Of a stretch of 61,299 nucleotides of DNA, positions 40,657-50,382 are shown one piece after another (positions within the stretch are counted from its first letter, which is position 1; each line of letters starts with the position of its first letter). The stretch is taken from contig NZ_SISF01000028.1 in the NCBI RefSeq assembly GCF_004310285.1, forward strand, positions 123,286-184,584. The letters are read 5' to 3'. The position numbers and the translations under genes were made by a program. The DNA is from Agrobacterium cavarae. Its GTDB lineage: Bacteria > Pseudomonadota > Alphaproteobacteria > Rhizobiales > Rhizobiaceae. Under the pieces are notes generated by a model. That model was given only the letters and a program-made list of their open reading frames with translations. It was not told the DNA's origin and did no database searches.

Positions 40657-41274
40657 GGGGTACATGCGGACCTTCGTCCATGGGGCGTCGGTGGATTCAC
40701 GCCGGAATTCCACCCGGTCGTGGAGGCGGAATTTCCGGTCGTGCCAGAACTCGATGGTCAGCGGGTTGATGCGGAAGCCAGACCAGTATGGCGGACGCGG
40801 GATTTCACCCAGCGCATATTTGGCGGTGTATTCCGCCACCGCCTTTTCAAGCGCAAATCGGCTTTCCAGAGGTCGGGACTGCTTGGAAGCCCAGGCACCG
40901 ATGCGGCTGCCGCGCGGGCGCGAAGCATAATATTCATCCGCCTCTTCGTCCGACACCACCTCTACCAGCCCACGAACACGAACCTGTCGGCGCAGGCTTT
41001 TCCAGTGGAAGCACAAGCCGGCTTTCTGTTGTCCAAGAAGCTCGCGCCCCTTGCGGCTCTCAAAATTCGTGTAGATCACGAAGCCGCGCTCGTCTGCCGC
41101 CTTCAGCAGCACCATACGCACGCTCGGCATTCCGTCCCCATCCACAGAAGCAAGCGCCACCGCATTCGGATCGTTTATCTCGGACGCGGTTGCATCACGC
41201 AACCATTCAGCGAAAAGCGCAAATGGTTCATTTTCTTCCGTGAAGTCACTAGATGTTAACCCCGATTCCGACAT
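40654..41274 (-). CDS. pdxH: pyridoxamine 5'-phosphate oxidase
   Basis: This 206-residue flavoprotein oxidises pyridoxine/pyridoxamine phosphate to PLP. FMN and substrate motifs are present: [64 protein letters not shown], and the C-terminal REFWHDR-like [15 protein letters not shown] with final KVRMYP. No strong ribosome site is visible before the ATG. Confidence 0.96.
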   Translation of the reverse strand: MSESGLTSSDFTEENEPFALFAEWLRDATASEINDPNAVALASVDGDGMPSVRMVLLKAADERGFVIYTNFESRKGRELLGQQKAGLCFHWKSLRRQVRVRGLVEVVSDEEADEYYASRPRGSRIGAWASKQSRPLESRFALEKAVAEYTAKYALGEIPRPPYWSGFRINPLTIEFWHDRKFRLHDRVEFRRESTDAPWTKVRMYP

Positions 41275-41331
41275 ATTGAATAAAATGCTCCAAAGCTGAT
41301 TTGCGTACCAGAGATGAGTTCTGGGTAAGAG

Positions 41332-41781
41332 ATGGTGATCGTCATAGCAAAGTCGAACAGTCGCACAAAGAGCTTCCTGTCATCGGTCGTCAATGTTTTT
41401 GCCGCCGGCTTTCTGGCCGTTGCACTGACTGGCTGTGTCAGCCTTGATCTTTTCGGCGGCGAAAAAGTCGACCGCTCGCTCTCAACGGCTTCCGTGCCGA
41501 ACCAGCCGAACCAGCCGGCGCTCTCCGATGATGCCACCATTCGCAATGCCGTGACATCTGCCGATCTGGTGAAGGTTGCCGAATCCCCCGTTCCCTGGGC
41601 GAATGCAGCGACCGGCAGTGCAGGTGTCGTGACAGCCATCCGCGAAGACAGAACGACGGGCTTCGTCTGCCGCAACTTCAATACCACGCGCCATTCCTTC
41701 GAGGGCGTGGCGAGCTATACCGGGCAAGCCTGCCTTTCTGAGACAGGCGAATGGCTGATGACCCGCTTCGATCAGAAGTAA
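41332..41781 (+). CDS. RT0821/Lpp0805-type surface antigen lipoprotein
   Basis: This 149-residue protein has a lipoprotein signal ending in AVALTGC (Cys near 35), a polar Asn/Pro linker and a C-terminal small beta domain. The pattern [34 protein letters not shown], and [16 protein letters not shown] is the one I know from the 17-kDa-antigen-like RT0821/Lpp0805 family. Function unknown; likely outer-membrane. Confidence 0.72.
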   Translation: MVIVIAKSNSRTKSFLSSVVNVFAAGFLAVALTGCVSLDLFGGEKVDRSLSTASVPNQPNQPALSDDATIRNAVTSADLVKVAESPVPWANAATGSAGVVTAIREDRTTGFVCRNFNTTRHSFEGVASYTGQACLSETGEWLMTRFDQK

Positions 41782-41993
41782 AGCATTTACCTTATTCTGC
41801 GAGATGAGACCCGCGACACGCTCAGTCATGCGTGTGTAAAGGTCTGGTTAGCAACTTCTTGCCACAGTCCCATCCAGTTCAAGACACTGATCGTGCAACA
41901 TTTTCGAAGGTTGGCACGTTCAGGTCTCGAGTTTCCTCTGTTTCAGGTCGCTTCAACAGGCGGCTGCAGTTTCGGGCGTAACTGGTGGTTCGG

Positions 41994-43112
41994 ATGCGTG
42001 ATCCCTATTCTATTCTCGGCGTCAAGCGCGATGCCGATTCGGACGAGATAAAGGCCGCCTGGCGTTCCAAGGCGAAGACCGTTCATCCCGATCACAATCG
42101 CGATGACCCGGATGCCAACGCGCGCTTCACCGAGATCGGTCAGGCCTATGATCTGTTGAAGGACCCGAAGAAGCGCGGTCTCTATGACCAGGCGCGCCGG
42201 GCCTCGGACGGCAAGCAGCGAGAACAAACCATCATGCAGAAGCGGGAAGCCGCACGTGAGGCCGCCCGCCAGGCTGCCGAACGTGCAAAGGCCGCCGAGA
42301 AGCTGATGGAAGAATTGGCTCGGGCGCAGGCGTGCAACGAGAAAGCGACCGCCGAAAGCGAAGAAGGTCCTTCGGCCACCACCACGAGCGGAAGCACCAA
42401 GCCGGAAACGCCCGAGGATATGCTGGAGCGTATTTTCGGCGCGGAAGCCAAGGTGAAGGGCGGCGCGGACTCGGGCAAGGGCGGTGTGGCTGGATCTGCC
42501 GAAGACGCATCCGCTCAGGAGACGGCGGAAGCCGGAAACTCTGTTGCGCTCGGCTTTTTCAATGCACTTATCCGGCGCTTCAAACCGGCTCCACCGGTCG
42601 TGGAGAAAGCCCCCGACATGACAGCGGAAGCGATCGTAACCGTGAGCGATATTATCGCTCAGAAGCAGGTGACGCTTCGCATGCCAGACGAGCGCGATGT
42701 GCGCTTTCAACTGCCGGTCGGAGCTACGGATGGACATGTGGTTCGGCTGAAGGGTCAGGGCCTCAAGCTGCCGGACGCACCACGTGGCGATCTCGTCGTC
42801 ACCGTTTTGACCGCACGCGACGACGCGTTCACCGTGAAGGGCTACGATATCCACACGAGCCTACCGATTGCACTGGCCGATGCAGTGCTCGGTTGCGAGG
42901 CCAAGGTTCAATCGCCTCGCGGAGAACAGCAGCTCTCGGTACCGGCCTGGTCTGGTTCGGATAAGGCTATTCATGTGCCTGGAAAAGGCTTGCAAAAGGA
43001 CGATGGCACCTTCGGCGATCTTGTCGTCGAGCTGCGGATCGTGCTGCTTGAAACACCGGATGCTAAAGTAACAGACCTGATGCGCCACATGCGCGAAGGC
43101 CTTTACCTGTGA
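41994..43112 (+). CDS. DnaJ-domain protein (CbpA-like co-chaperone)
   Basis: This 372-residue protein has an N-terminal J domain (about 1-65) with the HPD motif in KTVHPDHNRDD. A charged Ala/Glu/Lys-rich linker replaces the zinc-finger region. The C-terminal substrate domains (about 205-365) have TVSDIIAQKQVTLRMP, GDLVVTVLT and IHVPGKGLQ, with no CxxCxGxG repeats. It is therefore a type II J-protein partner of DnaK. The ATG at 41994 is preferred; the longer frame begins at a GTG three codons earlier. Confidence 0.9.
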   Translation: MRDPYSILGVKRDADSDEIKAAWRSKAKTVHPDHNRDDPDANARFTEIGQAYDLLKDPKKRGLYDQARRASDGKQREQTIMQKREAAREAARQAAERAKAAEKLMEELARAQACNEKATAESEEGPSATTTSGSTKPETPEDMLERIFGAEAKVKGGADSGKGGVAGSAEDASAQETAEAGNSVALGFFNALIRRFKPAPPVVEKAPDMTAEAIVTVSDIIAQKQVTLRMPDERDVRFQLPVGATDGHVVRLKGQGLKLPDAPRGDLVVTVLTARDDAFTVKGYDIHTSLPIALADAVLGCEAKVQSPRGEQQLSVPAWSGSDKAIHVPGKGLQKDDGTFGDLVVELRIVLLETPDAKVTDLMRHMREGLYL

Positions 43113-43182
43113 CCACTCCGTGAAAGCGGTGAACAACGCACCCTTTGTTACGATCCCTTACATGAGATGATCTGAGGCCTTC

Positions 43183-43211
43183 TTGAACAGTGGTTCTGCC
43201 TATGCCATAGG
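43183..43211 (+). promoter_or_regulatory. predicted fabI promoter
   Basis: TTGAAC (43183-43188) and CATAGG (43206-43211) are 17 bases apart, 33 bases from the fabI ATG. The -10 match is weak, but it coincides with the right arm of the palindrome described next. Confidence 0.4.
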
Positions 43212-43214
43212 CAG
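43196..43214. promoter_or_regulatory. perfect 9-1-9 palindrome upstream of fabI
   Basis: CTGCCTATG (43196-43204), a single central C, then CATAGGCAG (43206-43214). It is 29 bases from the fabI ATG and overlaps the predicted -10 region, the usual place of a repressor operator. No regulator gene is adjacent. Confidence 0.6.
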
Positions 43215-43243
43215 GATCATTTTGGAATATGAGGGAGCATTAC

Positions 43244-44062
43244 ATGGCTCAGACATCCGGCCTGATGGCTGGCAAGCGCGGTCTCATCATGGGCGTCGCA
43301 AACAATCGTTCGATTGCCTGGGGCATTGCCAAGGCCTGTGCCGATGCGGGTGCCGAACTTGCCTTCACCTGGCAGGGTGACGCATTGAAGAAGCGCGTTG
43401 AGCCTCTCGCCCAGGAACTTGGCGCCTTCATGGCTGGCCATTGCGATGTGACCGATCTTGAGACGTTGGATACCGTTTTCTCGAATCTCGAAGCGCATTG
43501 GGGCAAGATCGACTTCGTCGTGCACGCCATCGCCTTTTCCGACAAGGACGAATTGACGGGTCGCTATCTCGACACGAGCCGCGACAACTTCAACCGCACC
43601 ATGGACATCTCCGTCTATTCTTTGGCGGCCGTTGCAAAGCGCGCCGAGCCGATCATGAATGACGGTGGCTCGATGGTGACGCTGACCTATTACGGCGCCG
43701 AGAAAGTCATGCCGAACTACAACGTCATGGGCGTTGCCAAGGCAGCGCTCGAGGCCAGCGTGCGCTATCTGGCGGTCGATCTCGGCAACCGCGGTATTCG
43801 CGTCAACGCAGTCTCCGCCGGCCCGATCAAGACGCTTGCCGCCGCCGGTATCGGCGATTTCCGCTATATCTTGAAGTGGAACGAGTATAACGCACCGCTG
43901 AAGCGCACCGTTTCCATCGAGGAAGTCGGCAAGTCCGCGCTGTACCTGCTGTCTGATCTCTCCACCGGCGTGACCGGCGAAGTGCATCATGTGGATTCGG
44001 GCTATCACGCGATCGGCATGAAGGCTGTAGACGCGCCCGATATCTCCGTCGTAAAAGACTAA
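43244..44062 (+). CDS. fabI: enoyl-[acyl-carrier-protein] reductase (NADH), FabI
   Basis: This 272-residue short-chain dehydrogenase reduces enoyl-ACP in each fatty-acid elongation cycle. Signature features: GVANNRSIAWGIAKA at the nucleotide site (FabI lacks the classic GxxxGxG), the Y-x6-K pair in NYNVMGVAKAALE, VSAGPIKTLAA, and DLSTGVTGEVHHVDSG at the C-terminus. The ATG at 43244 has GAGGGAG seven bases upstream. Confidence 0.95.
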   Translation: MAQTSGLMAGKRGLIMGVANNRSIAWGIAKACADAGAELAFTWQGDALKKRVEPLAQELGAFMAGHCDVTDLETLDTVFSNLEAHWGKIDFVVHAIAFSDKDELTGRYLDTSRDNFNRTMDISVYSLAAVAKRAEPIMNDGGSMVTLTYYGAEKVMPNYNVMGVAKAALEASVRYLAVDLGNRGIRVNAVSAGPIKTLAAAGIGDFRYILKWNEYNAPLKRTVSIEEVGKSALYLLSDLSTGVTGEVHHVDSGYHAIGMKAVDAPDISVVKD

Positions 44063-44083
44063 CATTGTTCAGCAATAACGACT

Positions 44084-44113
44084 GGCGCCGCCTCATTTTT
44101 GACGTGCGGCGCC
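44084..44113 (+). terminator. terminator-like hairpin after fabI
   Basis: GGCGCCGC (44084-44091) pairs with GCGGCGCC (44106-44113) across a 14-base loop containing TTTTT. An alternative, mutually exclusive stem GACGTG / CACGTC overlaps its right arm. The U-run after the stem is short (GTCTTTAAAG). Confidence 0.45.
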
Positions 44114-44156
44114 GTCACGTCTTTAAAGGACAGAATTAAAAAAGCAGGGGTGTGCA

Positions 44157-44765
44157 GTGCTGGTCTATGTTATCCGCCACGGACAGACAGACTGGAACGC
44201 GATCAGAAGGCTTCAGGGCCAAAAGGACATTCCGCTCAACGACTTCGGCCGCTCCCAGGCCGTCGGCAACGGCAAAACTCTCTCCGCCATCCTAGGCCCG
44301 ACAGCCCCAGACTTCGATTACGTGGCAAGTCCCTTGGGCCGCACGCGTGAAACGATGGAGCTTCTGCGCGGTGCCATTGGCCTCGATCCCACAGCCTACC
44401 GCACCGACGAACGCCTCGTTGAAGTGTCATTCGGTGATTGGGAAGGCTACACGCTGCCCGAGCTCAAGCTTTCCTTTCCCGACCGCGTCAGGGCCCGGAA
44501 AGCCGCAAAGTGGGACTTTATTCCGCCGGGCCAGAACGCCGAAAGCTACGAAATCCTGTCCTGGCGCATCGGCGCCTGGCTTTCGTCCGTCGAGCGCAAG
44601 ACCATCTGTGTTTGCCATGGCGGCGTGATCCGCAGCATGTTCCGGCTGGTCTCCGGCATGGACAAGGACGAAGCGGCCGAGATTCCCATTCCGCAAGACA
44701 AGATCTTAAAGGTCGAGACCGACAAGAATCTGGCCGAATGGGTCGATGTCAGGGAGACCGTCTAA
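44157..44765 (+). CDS. histidine phosphatase family protein (phosphoglycerate mutase-like)
   Basis: This 202-residue protein starts at GTG with a G-rich ribosome site. The catalytic RHG motif is in VYVIRHGQTDWN (residues 3-14); the second half carries ERLVEVSFGDWEGYTL and the second catalytic His in ICVCHGGVIRSMFR. It is of the cofactor-independent broad phosphatase branch (CobC/GpmB-like). Substrate not predictable. An intergenic repeat begins at its stop codon. Confidence 0.9.
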   Translation: MLVYVIRHGQTDWNAIRRLQGQKDIPLNDFGRSQAVGNGKTLSAILGPTAPDFDYVASPLGRTRETMELLRGAIGLDPTAYRTDERLVEVSFGDWEGYTLPELKLSFPDRVRARKAAKWDFIPPGQNAESYEILSWRIGAWLSSVERKTICVCHGGVIRSMFRLVSGMDKDEAAEIPIPQDKILKVETDKNLAEWVDVRETV

Positions 44766-44870
44766 AGCGCATTGCGATCTTTCAGATTCGCTCCTTACGC
44801 TTTAGGTCCTTCTTCTGTCGCATTCGTTATCGCAAAGCGCTGCACAGTTTTGCTTGGGCCATTCCATCTT
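44762..44870. repeat. rhizobial-type intergenic mosaic repeat, copy 3 (variant)
   Basis: CTAAAGCG (44762-44769, including the gpm-like stop) and CGCTTTAG form the outer palindrome. A second module follows, with CGCATTCGTTATCGCAAA and ending in TTGGGCC. The layout matches copies 1 and 2, but the sequence between modules is different. The 330-base gap 44766-45095 holds this repeat, a further 8-bp hairpin (44873-44892) and no gene I can support. Confidence 0.6.
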
Positions 44871-45095
44871 GCCAAGGAGCCGAAGCTCCTTGCCGCGCTC
44901 ACGTCAGGCGCCGATTGGGCAAGCCTCTCCACATCCGGAGCGCGAGTGGAATACAGGACGGGTTTCGAATTGACCGACGCGCCAAAATTGATGTCGGATC
45001 TGCGTGCCCAATGCTTGCGATAGCTGGAAATGCCGAAGTAAACCGTGCTTGGTTTAATAGCCTAGCCAAAGCAACGGTCTGAACGCGACACAAGC

Positions 45096-45356
45096 TTACT
45101 GCACGACCTCGAGATCGTCCACGACGCGCTTGCCGTCGACTTCGGTGTAGAACACCAGAACCTTCACGCCGGGCTGCAGGCCTTCGAAATTGAACTCTTC
45201 CGGCACCTTGTAATTCTTGCCGTCGGCAAGTGTGATGTTCAGGCCCTTCACGTCAACCTTGCTGATGGTCGACTCGACGTCGACGCTCTGGGCAAAGCTG
45301 TTCAGAGGGGCAAACAGATTTGCAGTGGCTAAAAGTGCGGCAATCATCAAGCGCAT
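45096..45356 (-). CDS. DUF1344 family exported protein
   Basis: This is an 86-residue protein with a signal peptide (MRLMIAALLATANLFAPLNS, cut after SFA). The mature part is one small beta domain: VESTISKVDVKGLNITLADG, KYKVPEEFNFEGLQ-like strand and VLVFYTEVDGKRVVDDLEV. DUF1344 is common in Rhizobiales; function unknown. AGGAGG stands eight bases before the ATG, so it is well translated; the rest of the upstream frame is leader. Confidence 0.85.
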   Translation of the reverse strand: MRLMIAALLATANLFAPLNSFAQSVDVESTISKVDVKGLNITLADGKNYKVPEEFNFEGLQPGVKVLVFYTEVDGKRVVDDLEVVQ

Positions 45357-45617
45357 GGTTCTAGCCTCCTTCAGGCTCTTTACGAGTTTTGCATGCGACA
45401 AGATTTCTCTCCCGAATGTGGCGGAATTTGCCCGTAACAATGTCAATTTCGGTATAATTGGTGAATGGATTTTAACCAATATCAAGCGCTTAGACTTTTT
45501 TTGTATCTGGCGCCGTGAAAACCGGCGCGCGCGGTCTGCTATACTATTTGTTTTAGATTATCTTTTAGAGTTTTCCGCAAGAATTGTTTTCCAGGCATGG
45601 ACTGAGGACTCTCCGAC

Positions 45618-48038
45618 GTGGCATCAGCATCGACATTTTCGCGTAGTGTCCGCGAGAAGAGCACACGGAAAAAGATGCTGTTCGGAGCTTCAGCGGGAGT
45701 ATCGCTTGCGCTGATCTACTTTATCGACCCGGCATCCTTCTGGATTGCGTTGCCTCTGACGATCATTCTGCTTCTGGTTGCCGAGCGAAACCACAATCTG
45801 ACAATGATCCACATTCGCGAGAGCAAGCTTCTCGAACTCTCCCAACGCTTCAAGCTCGCGATGGATTCGTCCAATATTGGCCTTTGGGAACTGAATGGTG
45901 ACGACGCATGCTACCTTGATGGGCGGGCCGCGGGACTGCATGGGTATCCAACGACGGAGAACGAATTTTCTCTATCACGATGGCTGGAAGCGGTCGTTCC
46001 GGAAGACCGAATAAAGATCACGGACTTTCTGACCCACTGCACTCAGGGAGAGGAGACCCACTCCGAAGTCTACCGCGTCCAATTGCGCTCTGGCGAACTA
46101 CGCTATCTGCGAGCGGCAGGCTCAAACTACAGCACTGCGGATGGCGCGCGGCACACGAGCGGGATCATCTGGGATGTGACCTCGGATATGCAGGTGGCGG
46201 AGACACTAAAAAACTCCGTCTATAGCAGTCACGTGAAGAATGCCGAACTCGAGCTTGCGCTTCAGGAACTGTCTTCCCGTGAGCACGATCTCATGGAACT
46301 GTCGCGGCGGCTCGACTTCGCACTTCAATCCTATAATTGCGGCATATGGGAAGCCAATCTCTCGACCGACCATTCCTATTGGGACCGCCGTATGCACCAG
46401 CTCTATGGGCTGGACTATACAACCGGCTATACGGATCGAGCGACGTGGCTGAACTGTCTTCATCCAGATGACCGGGAGAAGGCATCTGCGGACGCCGACC
46501 GATGCGCGGCCAACAACGAACCCTTCTCCAGCATTCAGCGCGTGCTGCTTCAAGACGAAGAGGTGCGCTACGTTCGCTCCGTGGGCAGCATCCATATTGA
46601 CCGGGATGGACTTCGCAAGGTCATCGGCATTGCTTTCGACATCACCGCAGATGTGCGCCTAGCCGACGAGCTGAAGGCCGCAAAGGAAGAGGCTGAGGCA
46701 CGCAATGCGGAGCTGATCGAGGCGAAGTCACACATCGAGCACAACGCGCTGCACGATCCACTGACCGGGCTCCCAAACCGGCGAAAGCTGGATCTGGAGT
46801 TGGACTATCTGACGTCCTCACCTGTCGCGGCTGGCAGGGCACGTTTTGCCATCCTCCACCTCGATCTCGACCGCTTCAAACAGATCAATGACACGCTGGG
46901 GCATGCAGCAGGCGACGCAACACTTGCCAGGGCAGCCGAACTCCTTCGCCTCAATGTCGGCGATGCCGGCGTCATCGCCCGTATTGGCGGTGACGAGTTC
47001 GTCATCCTCATCTCTCAGGTGACGGACAAGTACATCGTCACATCCATAGCCTCGAACATCATCGCGGCTTTTCAGCATCCCTTCGATTTTCAAGGGTTCA
47101 CATGTCGATGCGGCGTCTCGATCGGCATCGCCTTTGGCGACGCCCAAGACAATGATGCGCGCAAGATCCTCATCAACGCCGACCTCGCACTCTACCGCGC
47201 CAAAGCCATGGGCCGGAACCGCTACGAGTTCTTCACGCAAAATCTTCAAGCCGAGATCGTCAATCACAAGCGCACTGCCGACGAAATCCTGGCGGGGCTG
47301 GAAAAGGGTGAATTCGAAACCTGGTACCAACCGCAACTCTGCGCCAGAACCGGCGAGATCGCCGGCATGGAAGCGCTGGTCCGCTGGCGTCACCCCACAC
47401 GCGGCCTGCTGACGCCGGACAAGTTCCTGGGTATTGCAGAAGAGCTGGACGTCGTTCAGGCGCTCGACCGCCTGACGTTGCAGAGCGCCCTTCAAGACAG
47501 ACGGCTATGGAGCCTGAAGGGGTTGGAAATCCCGCGTGTCTCGGTCAACGTTTCAATCCGTCGGCTGCACGACGCGCAGTTGCTCGAAAGTCTCCACCAA
47601 CTTTACATCATGCCCGGCGAAGTCGTCTTCGAACTGGTCGAATCCATCTTTCTCGACGATAGCGACGAGCAGGTGGTTCAAAATCTCGACCAGGTCAAAG
47701 AGCTCGGCATCGACATCGAGATCGATGATTTCGGCACAGGACATACCTCGCTCATCAGCCTGCTGCGCCTCAAGCCGAAGCGCCTCAAGATCGACCGTCA
47801 GCTGGTCATGCCAATCCTCGGTTCGCCACAGGAACGGGCGCTGGTCCGTTCCATTATCGACATCGCCCGCTCGCTTGGTGTCGAGACCGTGGCTGAAGGC
47901 GTGGAAACGATGGAACATGCCGCTATGCTGAAAGACATGGGTTGCGATATCCTGCAAGGCTATGCCTTCGCGGCGCCCCTACCGGCTCAAGAATTTTCAG
48001 CCTATGCCATGCAACAGGAACTGCGTCGCGTGTCCTGA
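45618..48038 (+). CDS. GGDEF-EAL c-di-GMP enzyme with two PAS domains
   Basis: This 806-residue protein starts at GTG. Two close membrane helices (about 20-55) anchor it, with no large periplasmic part. Two PAS folds follow (about 75-195 and 225-350: NIGLWELNGDDACY, NCGIWEANLSTDHS). GGDEF (about 375-535) keeps RIGGDEFVIL. EAL (about 545-800) keeps MEALVRWRHP, SVNVSIRRL, ELVES, IDDFGTGHTSL, KIDRQLV and VAEGVETMEH. Both active sites look usable. The 260-base leader (45357-45617) is A/T-rich; no clear promoter was called. Confidence 0.92.
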   Translation: MASASTFSRSVREKSTRKKMLFGASAGVSLALIYFIDPASFWIALPLTIILLLVAERNHNLTMIHIRESKLLELSQRFKLAMDSSNIGLWELNGDDACYLDGRAAGLHGYPTTENEFSLSRWLEAVVPEDRIKITDFLTHCTQGEETHSEVYRVQLRSGELRYLRAAGSNYSTADGARHTSGIIWDVTSDMQVAETLKNSVYSSHVKNAELELALQELSSREHDLMELSRRLDFALQSYNCGIWEANLSTDHSYWDRRMHQLYGLDYTTGYTDRATWLNCLHPDDREKASADADRCAANNEPFSSIQRVLLQDEEVRYVRSVGSIHIDRDGLRKVIGIAFDITADVRLADELKAAKEEAEARNAELIEAKSHIEHNALHDPLTGLPNRRKLDLELDYLTSSPVAAGRARFAILHLDLDRFKQINDTLGHAAGDATLARAAELLRLNVGDAGVIARIGGDEFVILISQVTDKYIVTSIASNIIAAFQHPFDFQGFTCRCGVSIGIAFGDAQDNDARKILINADLALYRAKAMGRNRYEFFTQNLQAEIVNHKRTADEILAGLEKGEFETWYQPQLCARTGEIAGMEALVRWRHPTRGLLTPDKFLGIAEELDVVQALDRLTLQSALQDRRLWSLKGLEIPRVSVNVSIRRLHDAQLLESLHQLYIMPGEVVFELVESIFLDDSDEQVVQNLDQVKELGIDIEIDDFGTGHTSLISLLRLKPKRLKIDRQLVMPILGSPQERALVRSIIDIARSLGVETVAEGVETMEHAAMLKDMGCDILQGYAFAAPLPAQEFSAYAMQQELRRVS

Positions 48039-48169
48039 TGCAGGCGGCCCTATTCCGATCAAAGAAAGGCTTTTGCCTTCCAGGTATTTTCCACTAAGGA
48101 GATGACCGCGCATTTTTGTAAATTTCGCGTCTCTCTATAGGAAACGCTGCCTGGTCTGGTTTTATTGTC

Positions 48170-49267
48170 ATGTCGCATAACACGTTCGGTCACCTTTTCC
48201 GCGTTTCAACCTGGGGCGAAAGCCATGGTCCGGCGCTGGGCTGTGTGGTGGATGGCTGCCCTCCCGGCATTCGCTTCACGCTCGCGGAAGTGCAAGCCTG
48301 GATGGACAAGCGCAAGCCTGGCCAGAGCCGCTTCGTCACGCAAAGACGCGAAGATGACATCGTCAAGGTCCTTTCCGGCGTGATGCTGGATGAGGACGGC
48401 GAGACCATGACCACCACCGGCACGCCGGTTTCCATGCTGATCGAAAACACCGACCAGCGTTCCAAGGATTACGGCGAGATCGCCAAGCGCTACCGTCCAG
48501 GCCACGCAGATTTCACCTATGATCTCAAATACGGCATTCGCGACTATCGCGGCGGCGGGCGCTCCTCTGCACGCGAAACCGCGGCACGGGTGGCAGCCGG
48601 CGCCCTTGCCCGCAAGGTGGTGCCGGGGATGACCGTTCGCGCAGCACTCGTGCAGATCGGCAAGCACAAGATCAACCGCGACAATTGGGATTGGGCACAG
48701 GTCAACGAGAACCCGTTCTTCTGCCCGGATCCTGACATGGTGCCTATCTGGGAAGATTATCTCGATACGATCCGAAAAGCGGGTTCTTCCATCGGTGCCG
48801 TGGTAGAAGTGGTCGCCGAGGGCGTTCCTGCAGGCATCGGTGCGCCGATCTACGCCAAGCTCGATCAGGATATCGCCTCCAATCTGATGTCGATCAATGC
48901 CGTCAAGGGTGTCGAGATCGGCGAAGGTTTTGCGTCTGCGGAACTCAGCGGCGAGGAAAACGCCGACGAGATGCGCATGGGCAATGACGGCCAGCCGTTC
49001 TTCCTGTCGAACCACGCGGGCGGCATTCTCGGCGGCATTGCGACAGGTCAGCCGATCGTTGCACGCTTTGCCATCAAGCCCACCTCTTCGATTCTCACCG
49101 AACGCCAGTCCATAGATGCCGATGGCAATAATGTCGATGTTCGCACCAAGGGCCGTCACGACCCCTGCGTCGGCATTCGCGCCGTTCCGATCGGCGAAGC
49201 GATGGTCGCCTGCACTGTGGCCGACCATTACCTGCGCGACCGCGGCCAGACCGGCAGACTGAAATAA
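48170..49267 (+). CDS. aroC: chorismate synthase
   Basis: This 365-residue FMN enzyme carries out the last step of the shikimate pathway. Signature blocks: [18 protein letters not shown], the [20 protein letters not shown] stretch with [10 protein letters not shown], and the C-terminal [17 protein letters not shown]. ribB follows 14 bases later on the same strand and the two are probably co-transcribed. Confidence 0.97.
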   Translation: MSHNTFGHLFRVSTWGESHGPALGCVVDGCPPGIRFTLAEVQAWMDKRKPGQSRFVTQRREDDIVKVLSGVMLDEDGETMTTTGTPVSMLIENTDQRSKDYGEIAKRYRPGHADFTYDLKYGIRDYRGGGRSSARETAARVAAGALARKVVPGMTVRAALVQIGKHKINRDNWDWAQVNENPFFCPDPDMVPIWEDYLDTIRKAGSSIGAVVEVVAEGVPAGIGAPIYAKLDQDIASNLMSINAVKGVEIGEGFASAELSGEENADEMRMGNDGQPFFLSNHAGGILGGIATGQPIVARFAIKPTSSILTERQSIDADGNNVDVRTKGRHDPCVGIRAVPIGEAMVACTVADHYLRDRGQTGRLK

Positions 49268-49281
49268 ACAGGAGAAACAGC

Positions 49282-50382
49282 ATGGCATACGATCAGAAAC
49301 GCGTCGTTGAAGCGATCCGCGCCTTCGAGGCAGGCGAGATCGTTGTGGTCATGGATGATGACGGGCGCGAGAACGAAGGCGATCTCATCGTTGCCGCGGT
49401 GCATTGCACCGGTGAAAAGATGGCCTTCATCGTACGCCACACCTCCGGCATCGTCTGCGCCCCCATGCCGCGCGAGGAAGCCAAGAGGCTGAACCTCAAC
49501 GCCATGGTTTCCGAAAACGACAGCGCCCATACGACCGCCTTCACGGTCTCCGTCGATTTCAAGCACGGAACCGCGACGGGCATCTCGGCAGATGATCGCA
49601 CCCTGACGGTGCGCAATCTTGCCAACCCCAATGTCGGCCCGGCGGACTTCACCCGTCCCGGTCACATCTTCCCGCTGGTGTCACGCGAAGGCGGAGTGCT
49701 GATGCGCTCGGGTCACACGGAAGCAGCTGTCGATCTCTGCAAGCTTGCCGGACTGCCGCCGATCGGCGTCATCTGCGAGCTCGTCAATGACGATGGCAGC
49801 GTCATGCGCGGTCCGCAGGTTTCGAGCTTTGCCGAAACCCACGGTCTCAAGCAGGTCTCGGTTGCCGACCTGATCGCCTATCGCCAGCGCAAGGAAACGC
49901 TGGTGGAGATGGAAAGTCAGGTCACCATCGACACGCCTTTCGGTCCGGCCAAGGCGCAGACCTATTCCCTGCCTTGGGATCCGATGCAGCATATGGCGGT
50001 GATCTTTGGCGATATTCGCGATGGCGTCGATATTCCGGTCCGCCTGCATCCGGAGAATGTGGCGGATGATATTTTCGGCAGCAAGCAGCCGGTGCGCCAT
50101 TACATGCAGAAGATTGCCGAAGAAGGCCGCGGCGTTATCGTTTATCTTCGCGAGGGCTCGGTCGGCGTTGGCAAGGTCGAGGGCCGGCGCAAGTCGCGTG
50201 ACGCGGACGAATCGCACGAACAGGCGCGTTCTCGCGAAGAAGAATGGCTGGAAATCGGTCTTGGCGCGCAGATCCTGAAAGACCTAGGGATCAGCTCCAT
50301 CAAGCTCTTGACCACGCGCGAACGGCACTACGTGGGCCTGGAAGGTTTCGGCATCAAGATTGCTTCGACGGAGCTTTGCTAA
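49282..50382 (+). CDS. ribB: 3,4-dihydroxy-2-butanone 4-phosphate synthase with degenerate GTP cyclohydrolase II-like domain
   Basis: This is a 366-residue two-domain protein. The N-terminal RibB domain (about 1-205) is complete: MDDDGRENEGDLIVAA, TAFTVSVDFKHGTATGISAD, RPGHIFPL and RSGHTEAAVDLCKLAG. The C-terminal half aligns with RibA (VRLHPENVADDIFGSKQ, then GVIVYLREG) but lacks the zinc Cys set (the usual CxxGD...CDC loop reads QPVRHYMQK). GTP cyclohydrolase activity is therefore unlikely and a separate ribA should exist. AGGAGA precedes the ATG. Its end overlaps the ycaQ-like gene by four bases. Confidence 0.93.
   Translation: MAYDQKRVVEAIRAFEAGEIVVVMDDDGRENEGDLIVAAVHCTGEKMAFIVRHTSGIVCAPMPREEAKRLNLNAMVSENDSAHTTAFTVSVDFKHGTATGISADDRTLTVRNLANPNVGPADFTRPGHIFPLVSREGGVLMRSGHTEAAVDLCKLAGLPPIGVICELVNDDGSVMRGPQVSSFAETHGLKQVSVADLIAYRQRKETLVEMESQVTIDTPFGPAKAQTYSLPWDPMQHMAVIFGDIRDGVDIPVRLHPENVADDIFGSKQPVRHYMQKIAEEGRGVIVYLREGSVGVGKVEGRRKSRDADESHEQARSREEEWLEIGLGAQILKDLGISSIKLLTTRERHYVGLEGFGIKIASTELC

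Noticed and set aside
44772..45023. 83-codon plus-strand frame after the histidine phosphatase
   Set aside because: Its first half lies in an intergenic repeat and it has no ribosome site; only the last 50 residues look protein-like, which is not enough support.
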